Notes: generated from the letters alone by a model not told the origin. A stretch of 64,000 nt of DNA from Pseudomonas sp. PA27(2017) (GCF_001945445.1 NZ_MSXW01000058.1:1-64000); one strand, 5' to 3'. Positions 51,753 to 61,941 are shown, counted from the first letter of the stretch. Program-made: numbers and translations.

Positions 51753-52847
51753 TCAGGGCTTGTGCGGGCGCGACAGGAACTCGTGGGACTGCATCTCCAG
51801 CAAGCGGCTCAGGGTTCGCTGAAACTCGAAGCTCAGGCGCCCGCCGGTGTACAGATCCTTGAGCTCAACTTCGGCGGAGATGATCAGCTTGACGTTGCGG
51901 TCGTAGAACTCGTCCACCAGGTTGATGAAGCGCCGCGCCATGTCTTCCTTGGCCACGCTCATCTGCTCGACGTTGGCGAGAATCACCGAGTGGAAGATCT
52001 TGCCCAGCTCGATGTAGTCGTTCTGGCTGCGCGGGCCGTCGCACAGCTCGCGGAAATCGAACCAGCCCACGTCACCGCCGACCTTGCGCGCGACGATGGC
52101 ACGGTTCTCGATCATCAGCGACTCGTTTTCCTGCACGGTGGTCTGCTCGTGCAACAGGCTCTTGAAGCTCTTTTCCAGGCTCTGCTCGGCCGCGTCGCCA
52201 AGCGGGAAGTGGAACAGCTCGGCCTGCTCCAGCGCGCGCAGGCGGTAGTCGATGCCGCTGTCGACGTTGACGATCTCGGTGTGCACCTTGAGCAACTCGA
52301 TCGCTGGCAGGAAGCGCGCGCGCTGCAGGCCGTCCTTGTAGAGACCGTCGGGCACGATATTGGAGGTGGCCACCAGGGTCACGCCGTTCTTGAACAGCTC
52401 TTCGAGCAGGGTCGCCAGGATCATCGCGTCGGTGATGTCGGAGACGAAGAACTCGTCGAAGCAGATCACCCGGAACTGCTCGGAGAAGCGCTTGCCGATC
52501 ACCGTCAGCGGGTTCTTGACGTCCTTGAGCGAACGCATTTCCTCGTGCACGCGCTTCATGAAGCGGTGGAAGTGGGTGCGCTCCTTTTCCTTGAACGGCA
52601 GGGCATCGAAAAAGGTGTCGACCAGGTAGGTCTTGCCACGGCCGACGCCGCCCCAGAAATACAGGCCCTTGACCGGGGTGACGGATTTCTTGCCGAACAG
52701 CTTGCCGAGCACGCCGGGCTTGTTGCGCTCGTCGGCGATCAGCTCGTCGTACAGGCGCTGCAGGTGGCGCACGGCCTTTTCCTGGGCGGCATCATGAAAG
52801 AAGTCCGGACGTTTGAGGTCGGCCTGGTAGCGTTCGAGCGGAGTCAT
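51753..52847 (-). CDS. zapE: Cell division ATPase ZapE (AFG1-like)
   Basis: This cytoplasmic AAA-type ATPase destabilises FtsZ polymers during late division, and the family is also linked to growth under low oxygen. The 364-residue protein starts MTPLERYQADL. Walker A GGVGRGKT is at 66-73 and the Walker B-type box is CFDEFFVSDITDAM. The arginine-rich C-terminal part includes RFINLVDEFYDRNVKLI. ATG 52847 is the family start; the longer in-frame extension crosses a repeat element. It lies upstream of a convergent terminator and downstream of trpS on the same strand. Confidence 0.95.
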   Translation of the reverse strand: MTPLERYQADLKRPDFFHDAAQEKAVRHLQRLYDELIADERNKPGVLGKLFGKKSVTPVKGLYFWGGVGRGKTYLVDTFFDALPFKEKERTHFHRFMKRVHEEMRSLKDVKNPLTVIGKRFSEQFRVICFDEFFVSDITDAMILATLLEELFKNGVTLVATSNIVPDGLYKDGLQRARFLPAIELLKVHTEIVNVDSGIDYRLRALEQAELFHFPLGDAAEQSLEKSFKSLLHEQTTVQENESLMIENRAIVARKVGGDVGWFDFRELCDGPRSQNDYIELGKIFHSVILANVEQMSVAKEDMARRFINLVDEFYDRNVKLIISAEVELKDLYTGGRLSFEFQRTLSRLLEMQSHEFLSRPHKP

Positions 52848-52955
52848 AGTGCGAAAACCGGGCAAATGAAGCGGGGGCGACACTTTAACGACGCCCCCGG
52901 GGATTGGCAAATAGGCCCAGGTTTTACCGCGCCTAAAAGCGCATCGCACGCCAAT

Positions 52956-52985
52956 GGTGGACAAGCTTCGCGTTGTCCACCCTAC
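52956..52985. repeat. Short palindrome, GGTGGACAA family
   Basis: GGTGGACAA and TTGTCCACC (52956-52964 / 52973-52981), followed by CTAC, form a single half-element. It resembles the arms of the element at 25611-25686. Confidence 0.65.
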
Positions 52986-52999
52986 ACGACCACAGGTTC

Positions 53000-53099
53000 G
53001 TAGCCCGTGGTAGAGCAGAGCGAAACCCGGGGAGCGCTCTCGAGACATGCGCCCGGCATTCGATCACCCTAGGTATCGCTCTGCTCAAAGCCAGGCTAC
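53000..53099. repeat. Inverted-repeat element, GTAGCC...GGCTAC family (second copy)
   Basis: The arms begin GTAGCC and end GGCTAC, with the inner core AGAGCAGAGCGA/T-ACC on both sides. It is the same family as 49619-49716. It lies 23 bp past the trpS stop codon and may act as a transcript-end structure. Confidence 0.7.
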
Positions 53100-53122
53100 A
53101 AGAGCCCGGAGGCTGCAAGTGG

Positions 53123-54472
53123 TCAGGCTTCTTCCGGCGCCAGGGCGTCACGCAGGCGGGCGATGGCAGCCTCGAGAGCCGCGGTGTCGGCGAAGGCCGG
53201 GCTTTCGCCGACCAATTGGTCGTCCAGCCACACGCCAAAGGCCTCGCCCTGGACGCGGATGTCCAGCGGCTCGCCGCTTTGCAGGCGCTTGCTCGCCTGC
53301 CCGGCTGCCTTGCCGTCGGCGAAGGATGGCGACAGCAGCAGTTGCTCGCCGTCGGCATCGAGCAGGCGGAAGCGGAAGCTGCCGTCTTCGTCACGGAAGC
53401 TGACGAAGCGGGCGCGCTTGGCGGCCTTCTTCCTGGTATCGGCGGCTACCTGCACCTGCTCGCGGAACGAGCGCAGGCCCACCGCTTCGCGCAGCTCGCC
53501 GAGGAACGGCGTGGCGATCTTGCGCGCCTTGGCGGCGCCGGCCAGCAGGATGTCTTCAAGGTCCGCCGGGCGGGCAATCAGGGCGTGATAACGCTCGCGG
53601 GCCTCGCCCAGCTCGGCTTCCAGCAGCTCATAGAGCGCCTGCTTGGCTTCGCCCCAGGCCAGACCGCCGAGCAGCGCAGCACGGAAATCCGCCTGCTGGG
53701 TCGGTGCGGCAAAGGCCTGATAGATGGTGAACAGGTGCGAGTTGTCCGGATCCTTCGCCTCGCCTGGCTGGCGGGAGTCGGTGACGATGCGCGCCACGGC
53801 GTCCTTGAGCTGCTTGGAGCTGCCGAACAGCGGGATGGTGTTGTCGTAGCTCTTCGACATCTTGCGGCCGTCGAGGCCCGGCAAGGTGGCGACGTCTTCC
53901 TCGATCACCACTTCGGGCAGCTTGAACAGATCCTTGCCCTGACCGAACAGGTGGTTGAAGCGCTGGCCGATGTCGCGGGCCATTTCCACGTGCTGGATCT
54001 GGTCGCGGCCGACCGGCACCTTCTGGGCGTTGAACATCAGGATGTCCGCGGCCATCAGCACCGGATAGCTGAACAGGCCCATGGTCACGCCGGCGTCCGG
54101 GTCTTCACCGGCTTCCACGTTCTTGTCCACCGAGGCCTTGTAGGCATGGGCGCGGTTGAGCAGACCCTTGCCGGCCACGCAGGTCAGCAGCCAGCACAGT
54201 TCGGGAATTTCCGGGATGTCGGACTGGCGATAGAAGGTCGCCTTGTCGGCGTCCAGGCCCAGCGCCAGCCAGGTGGCGGCGATCTCCAGGCGCGAGCGCT
54301 GGATCCGTGCCGGGTCATCGCACTTGATCAGCGCGTGGTAGTCGGCCAGAAAGTAGAAGGAATCCATGTCGGCGCGGCGGCTGGCGACGATGGCCGGGCG
54401 AATCGCACCGGCATAGTTGCCCAGGTGCGGCGTGCCGGTGGTGGTGATGCCGGTGAGAATACGCGTGGTCAT
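53123..54472 (-). CDS. trpS: Tryptophanyl-tRNA synthetase with C-terminal extension
   Basis: This class I synthetase charges tRNA-Trp. The 449-residue protein has the HIGH-type PHLGN (15-19) and KMSKS (204-208), with GxGLLNRAHAYK for tryptophan binding. The C-terminal ~105 residues, after the usual ~335-residue core, form an additional domain with beta-strand-rich segments (RFVSFRDEDGSFRFRLLDADG...). Long TrpS proteins of this kind are known in Pseudomonas. The alpha/beta hydrolase gene lies 47 bp upstream and zapE downstream on the same strand. Confidence 0.97.
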   Translation of the reverse strand: MTTRILTGITTTGTPHLGNYAGAIRPAIVASRRADMDSFYFLADYHALIKCDDPARIQRSRLEIAATWLALGLDADKATFYRQSDIPEIPELCWLLTCVAGKGLLNRAHAYKASVDKNVEAGEDPDAGVTMGLFSYPVLMAADILMFNAQKVPVGRDQIQHVEMARDIGQRFNHLFGQGKDLFKLPEVVIEEDVATLPGLDGRKMSKSYDNTIPLFGSSKQLKDAVARIVTDSRQPGEAKDPDNSHLFTIYQAFAAPTQQADFRAALLGGLAWGEAKQALYELLEAELGEARERYHALIARPADLEDILLAGAAKARKIATPFLGELREAVGLRSFREQVQVAADTRKKAAKRARFVSFRDEDGSFRFRLLDADGEQLLLSPSFADGKAAGQASKRLQSGEPLDIRVQGEAFGVWLDDQLVGESPAFADTAALEAAIARLRDALAPEEA

Positions 54473-54519
54473 GTTCAGGTTCGCTTACGTGGACGCGTGC
54501 CAGGCAGGCACGCGGCAGA

Positions 54520-55149
54520 TCAGAGGCGAGGCAGCAGCAGATCCTTGAGATCGGTCAGCTTGCCGTGAAAAAAGTGGCCGCATTCTGCCACTTTCAGCAG
54601 TTCGTGGGCACGCCCGAGGTTGGTCGACCAGTCGTAGACGCGCTGTGGTTCGATCACCTCGTCAGCATCCGGCTGGATCACCACCAACGGGCAGCGCTCG
54701 GCGGGGGGCGTTTCAGCGGTCAGGCGGGTAACGGCCGGGGCGATCATGAACAGCTTGGCTGGCTCAACGCCCTGCTCCTCCAGACGGCCACCCAGGGCGG
54801 CAGCGACGAAGCCGCCGAAGGAAAAACCCATCAGGGTGATCGGCAGATCCGGGTAGCGCTCATGCAGCCATTTGGCGACGGCTTCGGCGTCATCCACTTC
54901 ACCGCTGCCCATGTCATGGCTGCCGGCACTGGCGCCCACGCCGCGGTAGTTGAATCGCAGGGTGTGATAGCCGGCATCGCGGGCGGTGCGCTGCAGGGTC
55001 GACACCACCTTGTTGAGCATGGTGCCGCCCTGTACCGGGTTCGGGTGGCAGATCAGCGCAACGCCGCGCGCGTCGGCGACTTCCAGGCAAAGGGCTTCCA
55101 GTTGGCCGCTCGGGCCGTCGATCATCGTGGGGGTTTCGCGGATCAGCAA
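54520..55149 (-). CDS. Alpha/beta hydrolase
   Basis: This 209-residue serine hydrolase is of the small dienelactone-hydrolase-like type. The HPNPVQGGTMLNKVV oxyanion segment, nucleophile Ser in GFSFGG (about 107-112), Asp in IQPDADEVIEP and His in CGHFFHG form a plausible triad. The start is TTG at 55149 with GGAG 7 nt upstream. It sits just before trpS, as in P. aeruginosa (PA4440, from memory). The substrate is unknown. Confidence 0.9.
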   Translation of the reverse strand: MLIRETPTMIDGPSGQLEALCLEVADARGVALICHPNPVQGGTMLNKVVSTLQRTARDAGYHTLRFNYRGVGASAGSHDMGSGEVDDAEAVAKWLHERYPDLPITLMGFSFGGFVAAALGGRLEEQGVEPAKLFMIAPAVTRLTAETPPAERCPLVVIQPDADEVIEPQRVYDWSTNLGRAHELLKVAECGHFFHGKLTDLKDLLLPRL

Positions 55150-55322
55150 CAGTGAACTCCGTGACCTTCAATCGGGTCGACTCGTCGAACGATGTACCCG
55201 CACCGCGCCTGCGCGTTGCCGGGTAAACACCTTAAAACACCTTCGCCTACACGCACTTAGCGGTGTACAGCGCAGGTTCCAGCCGTTAACGTAAAGCAAA
55301 GCCGTTTAGAGAGGAAGGACTC

Positions 55323-55763
55323 GTGGAACAGACGCTCACCGCCTGGTTGCTACCGGCACTTACCCTGGTCGCTGGCATCGCCATCGGTTTCCTGATCGCC
55401 CGTCTTGCGCCCAATGCCGCCCCCAGCCGCACGCAGCGCCAGCTGGACGAGATGCAGGAACGTTTCGAGGCCTACCAGAACGAAGTGGTCACCCACTTCA
55501 ATACCACCGCCAATCTGGTCAAGAAACTGACCCAGAGCTATCACGACGTTCAGGAGCACCTGTCCCACGGCGCCGATCGCCTGGCGCTCGACGAAGTGAC
55601 CCGCCAGCGCCTGCTCGCCACCCTGCACGCCGAGCCGAGCAACGACAAGCGCGAGCGCCTGACGCCGCCGCGCGACATGGAAATCCCCAAGGATTACGCG
55701 CCCAAGACCGGCGACGTTCCGGGCATGCTCGACGAGGGCTACGGCTTGAAAAACCGCTACTGA
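55323..55763 (+). CDS. zapG: YhcB/ZapG-family membrane protein (DUF1043)
   Basis: This single-pass inner-membrane protein has 146 residues. A transmembrane helix (about 8-27) is followed by a long cytoplasmic coiled coil (about 38-85). YhcB/ZapG coordinates envelope growth with cell division in enterobacteria. The start is GTG 55323, preceded by AGGAAGGA. It diverges from the hydrolase-trpS-zapE group, so two division-linked genes (zapE and this) lie near each other. The family call is firm; the exact role in this organism is inferred. Confidence 0.88.
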   Translation: MEQTLTAWLLPALTLVAGIAIGFLIARLAPNAAPSRTQRQLDEMQERFEAYQNEVVTHFNTTANLVKKLTQSYHDVQEHLSHGADRLALDEVTRQRLLATLHAEPSNDKRERLTPPRDMEIPKDYAPKTGDVPGMLDEGYGLKNRY

Positions 55764-55788
55764 ATAGCGGCGAGCGCAGTACCATCGA

Positions 55789-55812
55789 ACCCCGCCCCAT
55801 GGCGGGGTTTTG
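55789..55812 (+). terminator. Intrinsic terminator after zapG
   Basis: AACCCCGCC-CCAT-GGCGGGGTT forms a perfect stem followed by TTGTTTT. It lies about 25 nt after the stop codon. Confidence 0.9.
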
Positions 55813-55853
55813 TTTTACGATGCTTGCACCGAGCCAGACAAGGACGTGATTCC

Positions 55854-56486
55854 ATGCCAGCACGCCAGTCGCACCACCCTACCCGCCAGGCGCTGATGGA
55901 CGCCGCCCGTGAGCTGCTGGACAGCGGCCGAGCCTTCAGCAGCCTGAGCCTGCGCGAAGTGGCCCGCGTAGCCGGCATCGTCCCCACCGGCTTCTACCGC
56001 CACTTCAAGGACATGGACGCTCTGGGTTTGGCCCTGGTGGCCGAGGTTGGCGAAACCTTTCGCACGACCCTGCGCCAGGTACGCCGTAACGAGTTCGAGC
56101 TGGGCGGCATCATCGATGCCTCGGTGCAGATCTTCCTGCGTGCAGTTGAGCAGCACCGCGGCCAGTTCCTGTTTCTCGCCCGCGAGCAATACGGCGGCTC
56201 GCTGCCGGTGCGCCAGGCACTGGCGACCTTTCGCGACGACATCGCCGCCGACCTGACCAGTGACCTGAGCCTGATGCCCAAGCTGCAGCACCTCGACGAG
56301 GCAGCGCGCAGCGTGCTGGCTGATCTGGTGGTGAAAACCGTATTCGCCACCCTGCCCGAGCTGATCGACCCACAGGCAAGCGCCCTGCCCGCTCATCGCC
56401 GCCCGGAAGCCAAGATGATCGAGCAACTGCGCTTCATCCTGATCGGCGCCAAGCGTTGGCGCGGCCTGAGCAGCGACAAAGGCTGA
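55854..56486 (+). CDS. TetR-family regulator (FabR/DesT-like)
   Basis: This 210-residue regulator has an N-terminal TetR helix-turn-helix (about 10-58). The run SLREVARVAGIVPTGFYRHFKDMDALGLALV is split over residues 30-60 and is close to FabR, the repressor of unsaturated fatty-acid genes; the Pseudomonas DesT is a relative. The C-terminal ligand domain is all-helical. No desaturase gene adjoins it, so it acts in trans or has another target. ATG 55854 starts MPARQSHHPTRQAL. The next 520 bp downstream are gene-free. Confidence 0.88.
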   Translation: MPARQSHHPTRQALMDAARELLDSGRAFSSLSLREVARVAGIVPTGFYRHFKDMDALGLALVAEVGETFRTTLRQVRRNEFELGGIIDASVQIFLRAVEQHRGQFLFLAREQYGGSLPVRQALATFRDDIAADLTSDLSLMPKLQHLDEAARSVLADLVVKTVFATLPELIDPQASALPAHRRPEAKMIEQLRFILIGAKRWRGLSSDKG

Positions 56487-56558
56487 CGGCCCTGAGCAAA
56501 AAACGATCACCCCCGCGCAACGCCCATGGTTCGTGGCTTGGGCATCAGTACGCGCACG

Positions 56559-56934
56559 TTATCCACAACGTGCTCCACACCTTCCGTGGACAACCCTCTC
56601 GGCCAGGGTCTTCAACACGCTGAATTCATTGAAGTAATGGTTGACTTCATGGCGTATTTTCGCAGCTAGTCGAGCTGATCGAAAAATGATCAACCACCTG
56701 CATACCTAGTATCTAAAGGCTTGCAGCCGACCACCCTCACCTTATCCACAGCGCTACGCACAGCAGCCGTGGAAAAGTTCATGACCCGCATGCTTTCGCG
56801 CCTAACACCTTGTTCCGAAAGCTTTTCCAACACTGCTCAAAAATAGCGCGATGCTCCGCAAGCCAAGTGGTGCGGGCACTGCATCGCCTTTTGCACATGA
56901 TCGATACAGGCTTATCAACAGGGTCTGTGGGTAA
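56559..56934. other. DnaA-box cluster in gene-free region
   Basis: Two perfect DnaA boxes TTATCCACA occur at 56559-56567 and 56742-56750. Near matches are TTATCAACA (56912-56920, 8/9) and TTACCCACA on the minus strand (56934-56926, 8/9). Weaker ones are TTGTCCACG (56593-56585), TTTTCCACG (56777-56769) and TGCTCCACA (56571-56579), each 7/9. All lie within 376 bp of the 524-bp gap (56487-57010), which has no gene. This is not the usual oriC context, since dnaA, dnaN and rpmH are absent. It may be a DnaA-titration or reactivation site, or an accessory initiation element. Confidence 0.55.
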
Positions 56935-56959
56935 CCATGGCAAACAGCTGATTTTCATA

Positions 56960-56992
56960 CAAAAACGATAAGGCCGCTGACGAGCAGCGGCC
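56960..56992 (-). terminator. Intrinsic terminator after azurin gene
   Basis: On the minus strand GGCCGCTG-CTCGT-CAGCGGCC (56992-56972) is followed by TTATCGTTTTTG. It lies 18 nt past the azurin stop. Confidence 0.88.
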
Positions 56993-57010
56993 GGGGGATG
57001 ACGACCAGGA

Positions 57011-57460
57011 TCAGTCGACCAGGGTCAGCACGCCCTTCATCAGCGCGGCATGTCCTGGGAAAGAGCAGAAGAACTGGTAAGCACCGGCAGCATCCAGCTT
57101 GCTCACGTCGAAGGTCACCGAGTCGGACTCGCCCCCGCCGATCAACTTGGTGTGGGCGATCACCCGCGCGTCGTCGGGTTTCAGGTAATCCTTGTCGACC
57201 CCGGCAGCGATGCCGTCGGCACTGATCGCCTGTACGTCGGCGGTCTTGGCCACCACCAGGTTGTGGCCCATCACGTTCTTGGGCAGGTTGCCGACGTGCT
57301 TGAGCTCGATGGTGAAGGTCTTGCAGCTCTTGCTGACCTTGATCTCCTTGGTATCGAAGGTCATCTGGTCGGTGGAATGCACCTCCACCGAGCATTCGGC
57401 AGCCAACAGCGGCGCGCTGACCAGGGCCAGCACGGAGGCGACGACAAACTTGCGAATCAT
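57011..57460 (-). CDS. azu: Azurin
   Basis: This periplasmic blue copper protein shuttles electrons to respiratory or denitrification enzymes. The 149-residue precursor has a Sec signal (1-20, ending LLA) and a mature chain of 129 residues starting AECSVEVHS. All copper ligands are present in mature numbering: H46 (MGHNL), C112 (FFCSFPGH), H117 and M121, and the Cys3-Cys26 disulfide pair is present. ATG 57460 follows AAGGAGA; an earlier in-frame ATG lies before that site. It is a single gene with its own terminator. No clear ANR box was found upstream. Confidence 0.98.
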   Translation of the reverse strand: MIRKFVVASVLALVSAPLLAAECSVEVHSTDQMTFDTKEIKVSKSCKTFTIELKHVGNLPKNVMGHNLVVAKTADVQAISADGIAAGVDKDYLKPDDARVIAHTKLIGGGESDSVTFDVSKLDAAGAYQFFCSFPGHAALMKGVLTLVD

Positions 57461-57676
57461 GGGAGTCTCCTTGGCAGTGAAAACGTTCACAGCCTGCAGG
57501 GTGCCCTATCGGCCGGGCATTTCCCATGACCTGGGGCAACAGACCGCAGGTGATTCGCGTCGGTCATGCAGATAGGCCATTCATCGGCCATCCATGAAAA
57601 CTATCGAAACGATCGAGATAAGCAAGCAGCCCAACGTGGAGACGAGGCTTAGGCTACGCCCATGAACGGGAGGAGC

Positions 57677-57760
57677 ATGACCATGACCATCATCGAAAGT
57701 CTGCAGCATTGGTTCGCCGCTTATGCACAGGCTGCCAGCGGCTGTTCCAGCGCCGAGTAA
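57677..57760 (+). CDS. Candidate 27-residue small protein
   Basis: An ORF of 27 codons (57677-57760, TAA stop) begins MTMTIIESLQHWFAAY and ends SGCSSAE. It is preceded by GGGAGGAG 1 nt from the ATG cluster: the first ATG is close to the site and the second (57683) is well spaced. The chain looks like one amphipathic helix with a Cys near the end. I do not recognise a family. It stands alone between azurin (divergent) and the REPIN array. It could be a small protein, a leader peptide or chance, but the ribosome-binding site is stronger than chance would usually give. Confidence 0.45.
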   Translation: MTMTIIESLQHWFAAYAQAASGCSSAE

Positions 57761-57761
57761 C

Positions 57762-58131
57762 GTGTAGAGCGCTGCCCCCGGCGCGAAGCGGTGGCAGCCT
57801 TCATGCGATACCGTGACTCGGCCACCATTCGCCCCGGGGCGGGGCTCCTACGCGGGCGTAACCATTGCGCCAATCGTGTAGGAGCGCTGCCCCCGGCGCG
57901 AAGCGATGGCGGCCTTCATGCGATACCGCGATTCGGCCACCATTCGCCCCGGGCGGGGCTCCTACGCGGGCGTAGGCATCACGCCAATCGTGTAGGAGCG
58001 CCGACCCGGCGCGAAGCGATGGAAGCCTTGATGCAGTACCGCAACTCGGCCACCATTCGCCCCGGGGCGGGACTCCTATGAGGGCGTAGCCATCACGCCA
58101 ATCGTGTAGGAGCGCCGACCCCGGCGCGAAC
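57762..58131. repeat. Tandem array of 114-bp REPIN unit (3.2 copies)
   Basis: Units start at GTGTAG(G)AGCG at 57762, 57876, 57990 and (partial) 58104, exactly 114 bp apart. Each full unit contains an inverted REP pair, AGGAGCGCTGCCCCCGGCGCG-type and CGCCCCGGGGCGGGGCTCCTAC-type, with a conserved spacer. Units differ by scattered substitutions. Because 114 is a multiple of three, open frames run through the array, but they are repeat artefacts. It ends 22 bp before the livF stop. Confidence 0.9.
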
Positions 58132-58153
58132 ATTGCCGGATCGTCTGCGGCCC

Positions 58154-58878
<725 letters not shown>

Positions 58879-58882
<4 letters not shown>

Positions 58883-59751
58883 GCCACTTCCTCCTCGTCC
58901 GCGCCGAGGTAGGCGGCGATCACTTTCGGGTCGTTCTTGATGGCGTCCGGGCCGCCCTGGGCGATGACCAGCCCATGGTCGAGGACGATGATGTGGTCGC
59001 TGATGCTCATCACCATGCCCATGTCGTGCTCGATCAGCAGCACGGTGAGGCCGTGCTCGTCGCGCAGCAGGCGGATGATCTTGCTCAGCGCGTGGGTTTC
59101 CGACGGGTTGAGGCCGGCGGCGGGTTCGTCCAGGCAGATCAGCTCCGGCCCGGTGCACATGGCGCGGGCGATTTCCAGGCGGCGCTGCTGGCCATAGGAA
59201 AGCTCGCCGGCGAGGTGGTTGGCCTGCTCCACCAGATCGACCACTTCCAGCCAGTAGAAGGCGGTGTCCAGCAGCTTGTTCTCGGCGCGCCGGTAGCCGG
59301 GCGTGTTGAGGATGCCCTTGATCAGGCTGCGCTCGGCGAGCATGTGCTGGGCCACCAGAAGGTTTTCCAGCACGGTCATTTCCTTGAACAGGCGAATGTT
59401 CTGGAAGGTGCGCGCCAGGCCTGCGCGGTTCACCAGGTGGGTGCCGCCGAACATTTTGTACCAGAGCCGCGAGCCAAACTGCGCCGGCTTGATGAAGTCA
59501 TCGGCCTGGAACGGCTCGCCGAGAATCTGGATAACGTCGGTCTGCCGACCCTGGGCGTTGAGCATGATCTTGCCGCCAGTGGCCGAGTAGAAGCCGGTAA
59601 GACAGTTGAACACTGTGGTCTTGCCGGCACCGTTGGGGCCGATCAGCGCCGAGATCGAGTTGCGCTTGATCGAGAAATTGACGTCGCTGAGCGCCTTGAT
59701 GCCACCGAAGTGCATCATCAGGCCGTCGACCGAGAGGATCTTGTCACTCAT
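58879..59751 (-). CDS. livG: Branched-chain amino-acid ABC transporter ATPase (LivG/BraF)
   Basis: This is the first ATPase of the importer, 290 residues. Walker A GPNGAGKTTVFNCLTGFY lies near 38-55, signature LSYGQQRRLEIARA, and Walker B LICLDEPAAGLNP. The LivG-specific insert between Walker A and the Q loop and the DHGLVIAQGGP end are present. It is coupled by ATGA to livF and overlaps the livM end by 4 nt. Confidence 0.96.
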
Positions 59752-61022
59752 GGCGCGACTCCTTTACGCGGGGCGATGCCGATGCGGTTGATGCGAATCA
59801 GCCCGCGCGGTCGCCAGATCATCATCAGCACCATGAGCATGCCGAACAGCAGCACACGGTAGTCGGCGAAGCTGCGCAGCAGCTCCGGAGCGATGGTCAG
59901 CACGAACGCGGCGATCACCACGCCCACCGTCGAGCCCATGCCGCCGAGTACCACGATGGCGAGGATCAACGCCGACTCGAAGAAGGTGAACGAAGTCGGG
60001 TTGACGAAGCCCTGATAGGTGGCGAAGAACACCCCGGCGATGCCCGCCGTGGAGGCGCCGAGCATGAACGCCGAGAGCTTGACCAGCACGTGGTTCAGGC
60101 CCATGGAGCGGCAGGCGATCTCGTCCTCGCGCAGCGCTTCCCAGGCGCGGCCGACCGGCATGCGGGTCAGGCGATGCTTGACGTAGAGCACCAACAGCAC
60201 GACCAGCACCAGCACCGCGTAGATGAACAGGAACTTCATGTTGGGGTTGTAGGCCACGCCGAAGAACTCGTGGTACGGCACGCCACCGTCCTTGGCACGG
60301 CGGGCGAATTCCAGGCCGAAGAAGGTCGGCGACGGCGCGCTCATGCCGTTGGGGCCGCCGGTAACCTCCAGCCAGTTGGTCAGCACCAGACGGATGATTT
60401 CGCCGAAGCCCAGGGTGACGATGGCCAGGTAGTCGCCGTGCATCCTGAGCACCGGAAAGCCCAGGATCATCCCGGCGAAGGCCGCCATGACCGCCGCCAG
60501 CGGCAGCAGGCTCCAGAAGCCCAGGCCCAGGTATTCGTAGCCCATGGTCAGGCCGTAGGCGCCGATGGCGTAGAAACCCACGAAGCCCAGGTCGAGCAAA
60601 CCCGCCAGGCCGACCACGATGTTCAGCCCGAGGCCAAGCAGCACGTAGATCAGGCCGAGGATGATCACCGTCAGCAGGTACTTGTTGGCGAAGAAGGGGA
60701 AGATCAGCGCCAGCGCGATCAGCCCCAGGATGATCCAGCGCATGCGCGATACGTAGCCCGGCGGCTGCACGCCAACGCCGCCACCGGAGCGCTCGAAGCC
60801 CTCCAGCACCACGCGGCCTTTGCTCGTTTGCAGGAACAGGCTGAGCAGCAGGCGGCCGATCATCACCACGCCGACCATCCAGGCCACCCGGTCGAATTGC
60901 GGGGTGAAGTCGTAGCCCTTGAGCACCACGCCCACCACCGGGCCGAACACGATCAGGGCGATCAACCCGGCCATCAGCGCATCGACCAGGCTCTTTTTCA
61001 CATCGATAGAAGTCGTACTCAC
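59748..61022 (-). CDS. livM: Branched-chain amino-acid ABC transporter permease (LivM/BraE)
   Basis: This is the larger permease of the importer, 424 residues. The N-terminal third (about 1-110) is an extension typical of LivM/BraE. The conserved core follows: LGLNIVVGLAGLLDLGFVGFYAIGAY and the cytoplasmic coupling loop GRAWEALREDEIACRSMG. The start is GTG 61022 with AAGGTG upstream. It is 4 nt from the livH stop and overlaps livG. Confidence 0.95.
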   Translation of the reverse strand: MSTTSIDVKKSLVDALMAGLIALIVFGPVVGVVLKGYDFTPQFDRVAWMVGVVMIGRLLLSLFLQTSKGRVVLEGFERSGGGVGVQPPGYVSRMRWIILGLIALALIFPFFANKYLLTVIILGLIYVLLGLGLNIVVGLAGLLDLGFVGFYAIGAYGLTMGYEYLGLGFWSLLPLAAVMAAFAGMILGFPVLRMHGDYLAIVTLGFGEIIRLVLTNWLEVTGGPNGMSAPSPTFFGLEFARRAKDGGVPYHEFFGVAYNPNMKFLFIYAVLVLVVLLVLYVKHRLTRMPVGRAWEALREDEIACRSMGLNHVLVKLSAFMLGASTAGIAGVFFATYQGFVNPTSFTFFESALILAIVVLGGMGSTVGVVIAAFVLTIAPELLRSFADYRVLLFGMLMVLMMIWRPRGLIRINRIGIAPRKGVAP

Positions 61023-61026
61023 GGCA

Positions 61027-61941
<915 letters not shown>

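Noticed and set aside
56686..56700. ANR/FNR box for azurin
   Set aside because: The TTGAT/ATCA halves here are 8 bp apart, not 4, and lie downstream of the azurin gene instead of at its promoter.
56487..57010. Chromosomal oriC
   Set aside because: DnaA boxes are present but dnaA, dnaN, rpmH and other origin neighbours are absent; reported as a non-oriC cluster.
57762..58131. CRISPR array
   Set aside because: The repeating unit is 114 bp with conserved 'spacers', and no cas genes are present.
57791..58133. ORFs on both strands through the 114-bp array encoding a repeat protein
   Set aside because: The period is a multiple of three, so open frames arise automatically; the repeats are REP palindromes.
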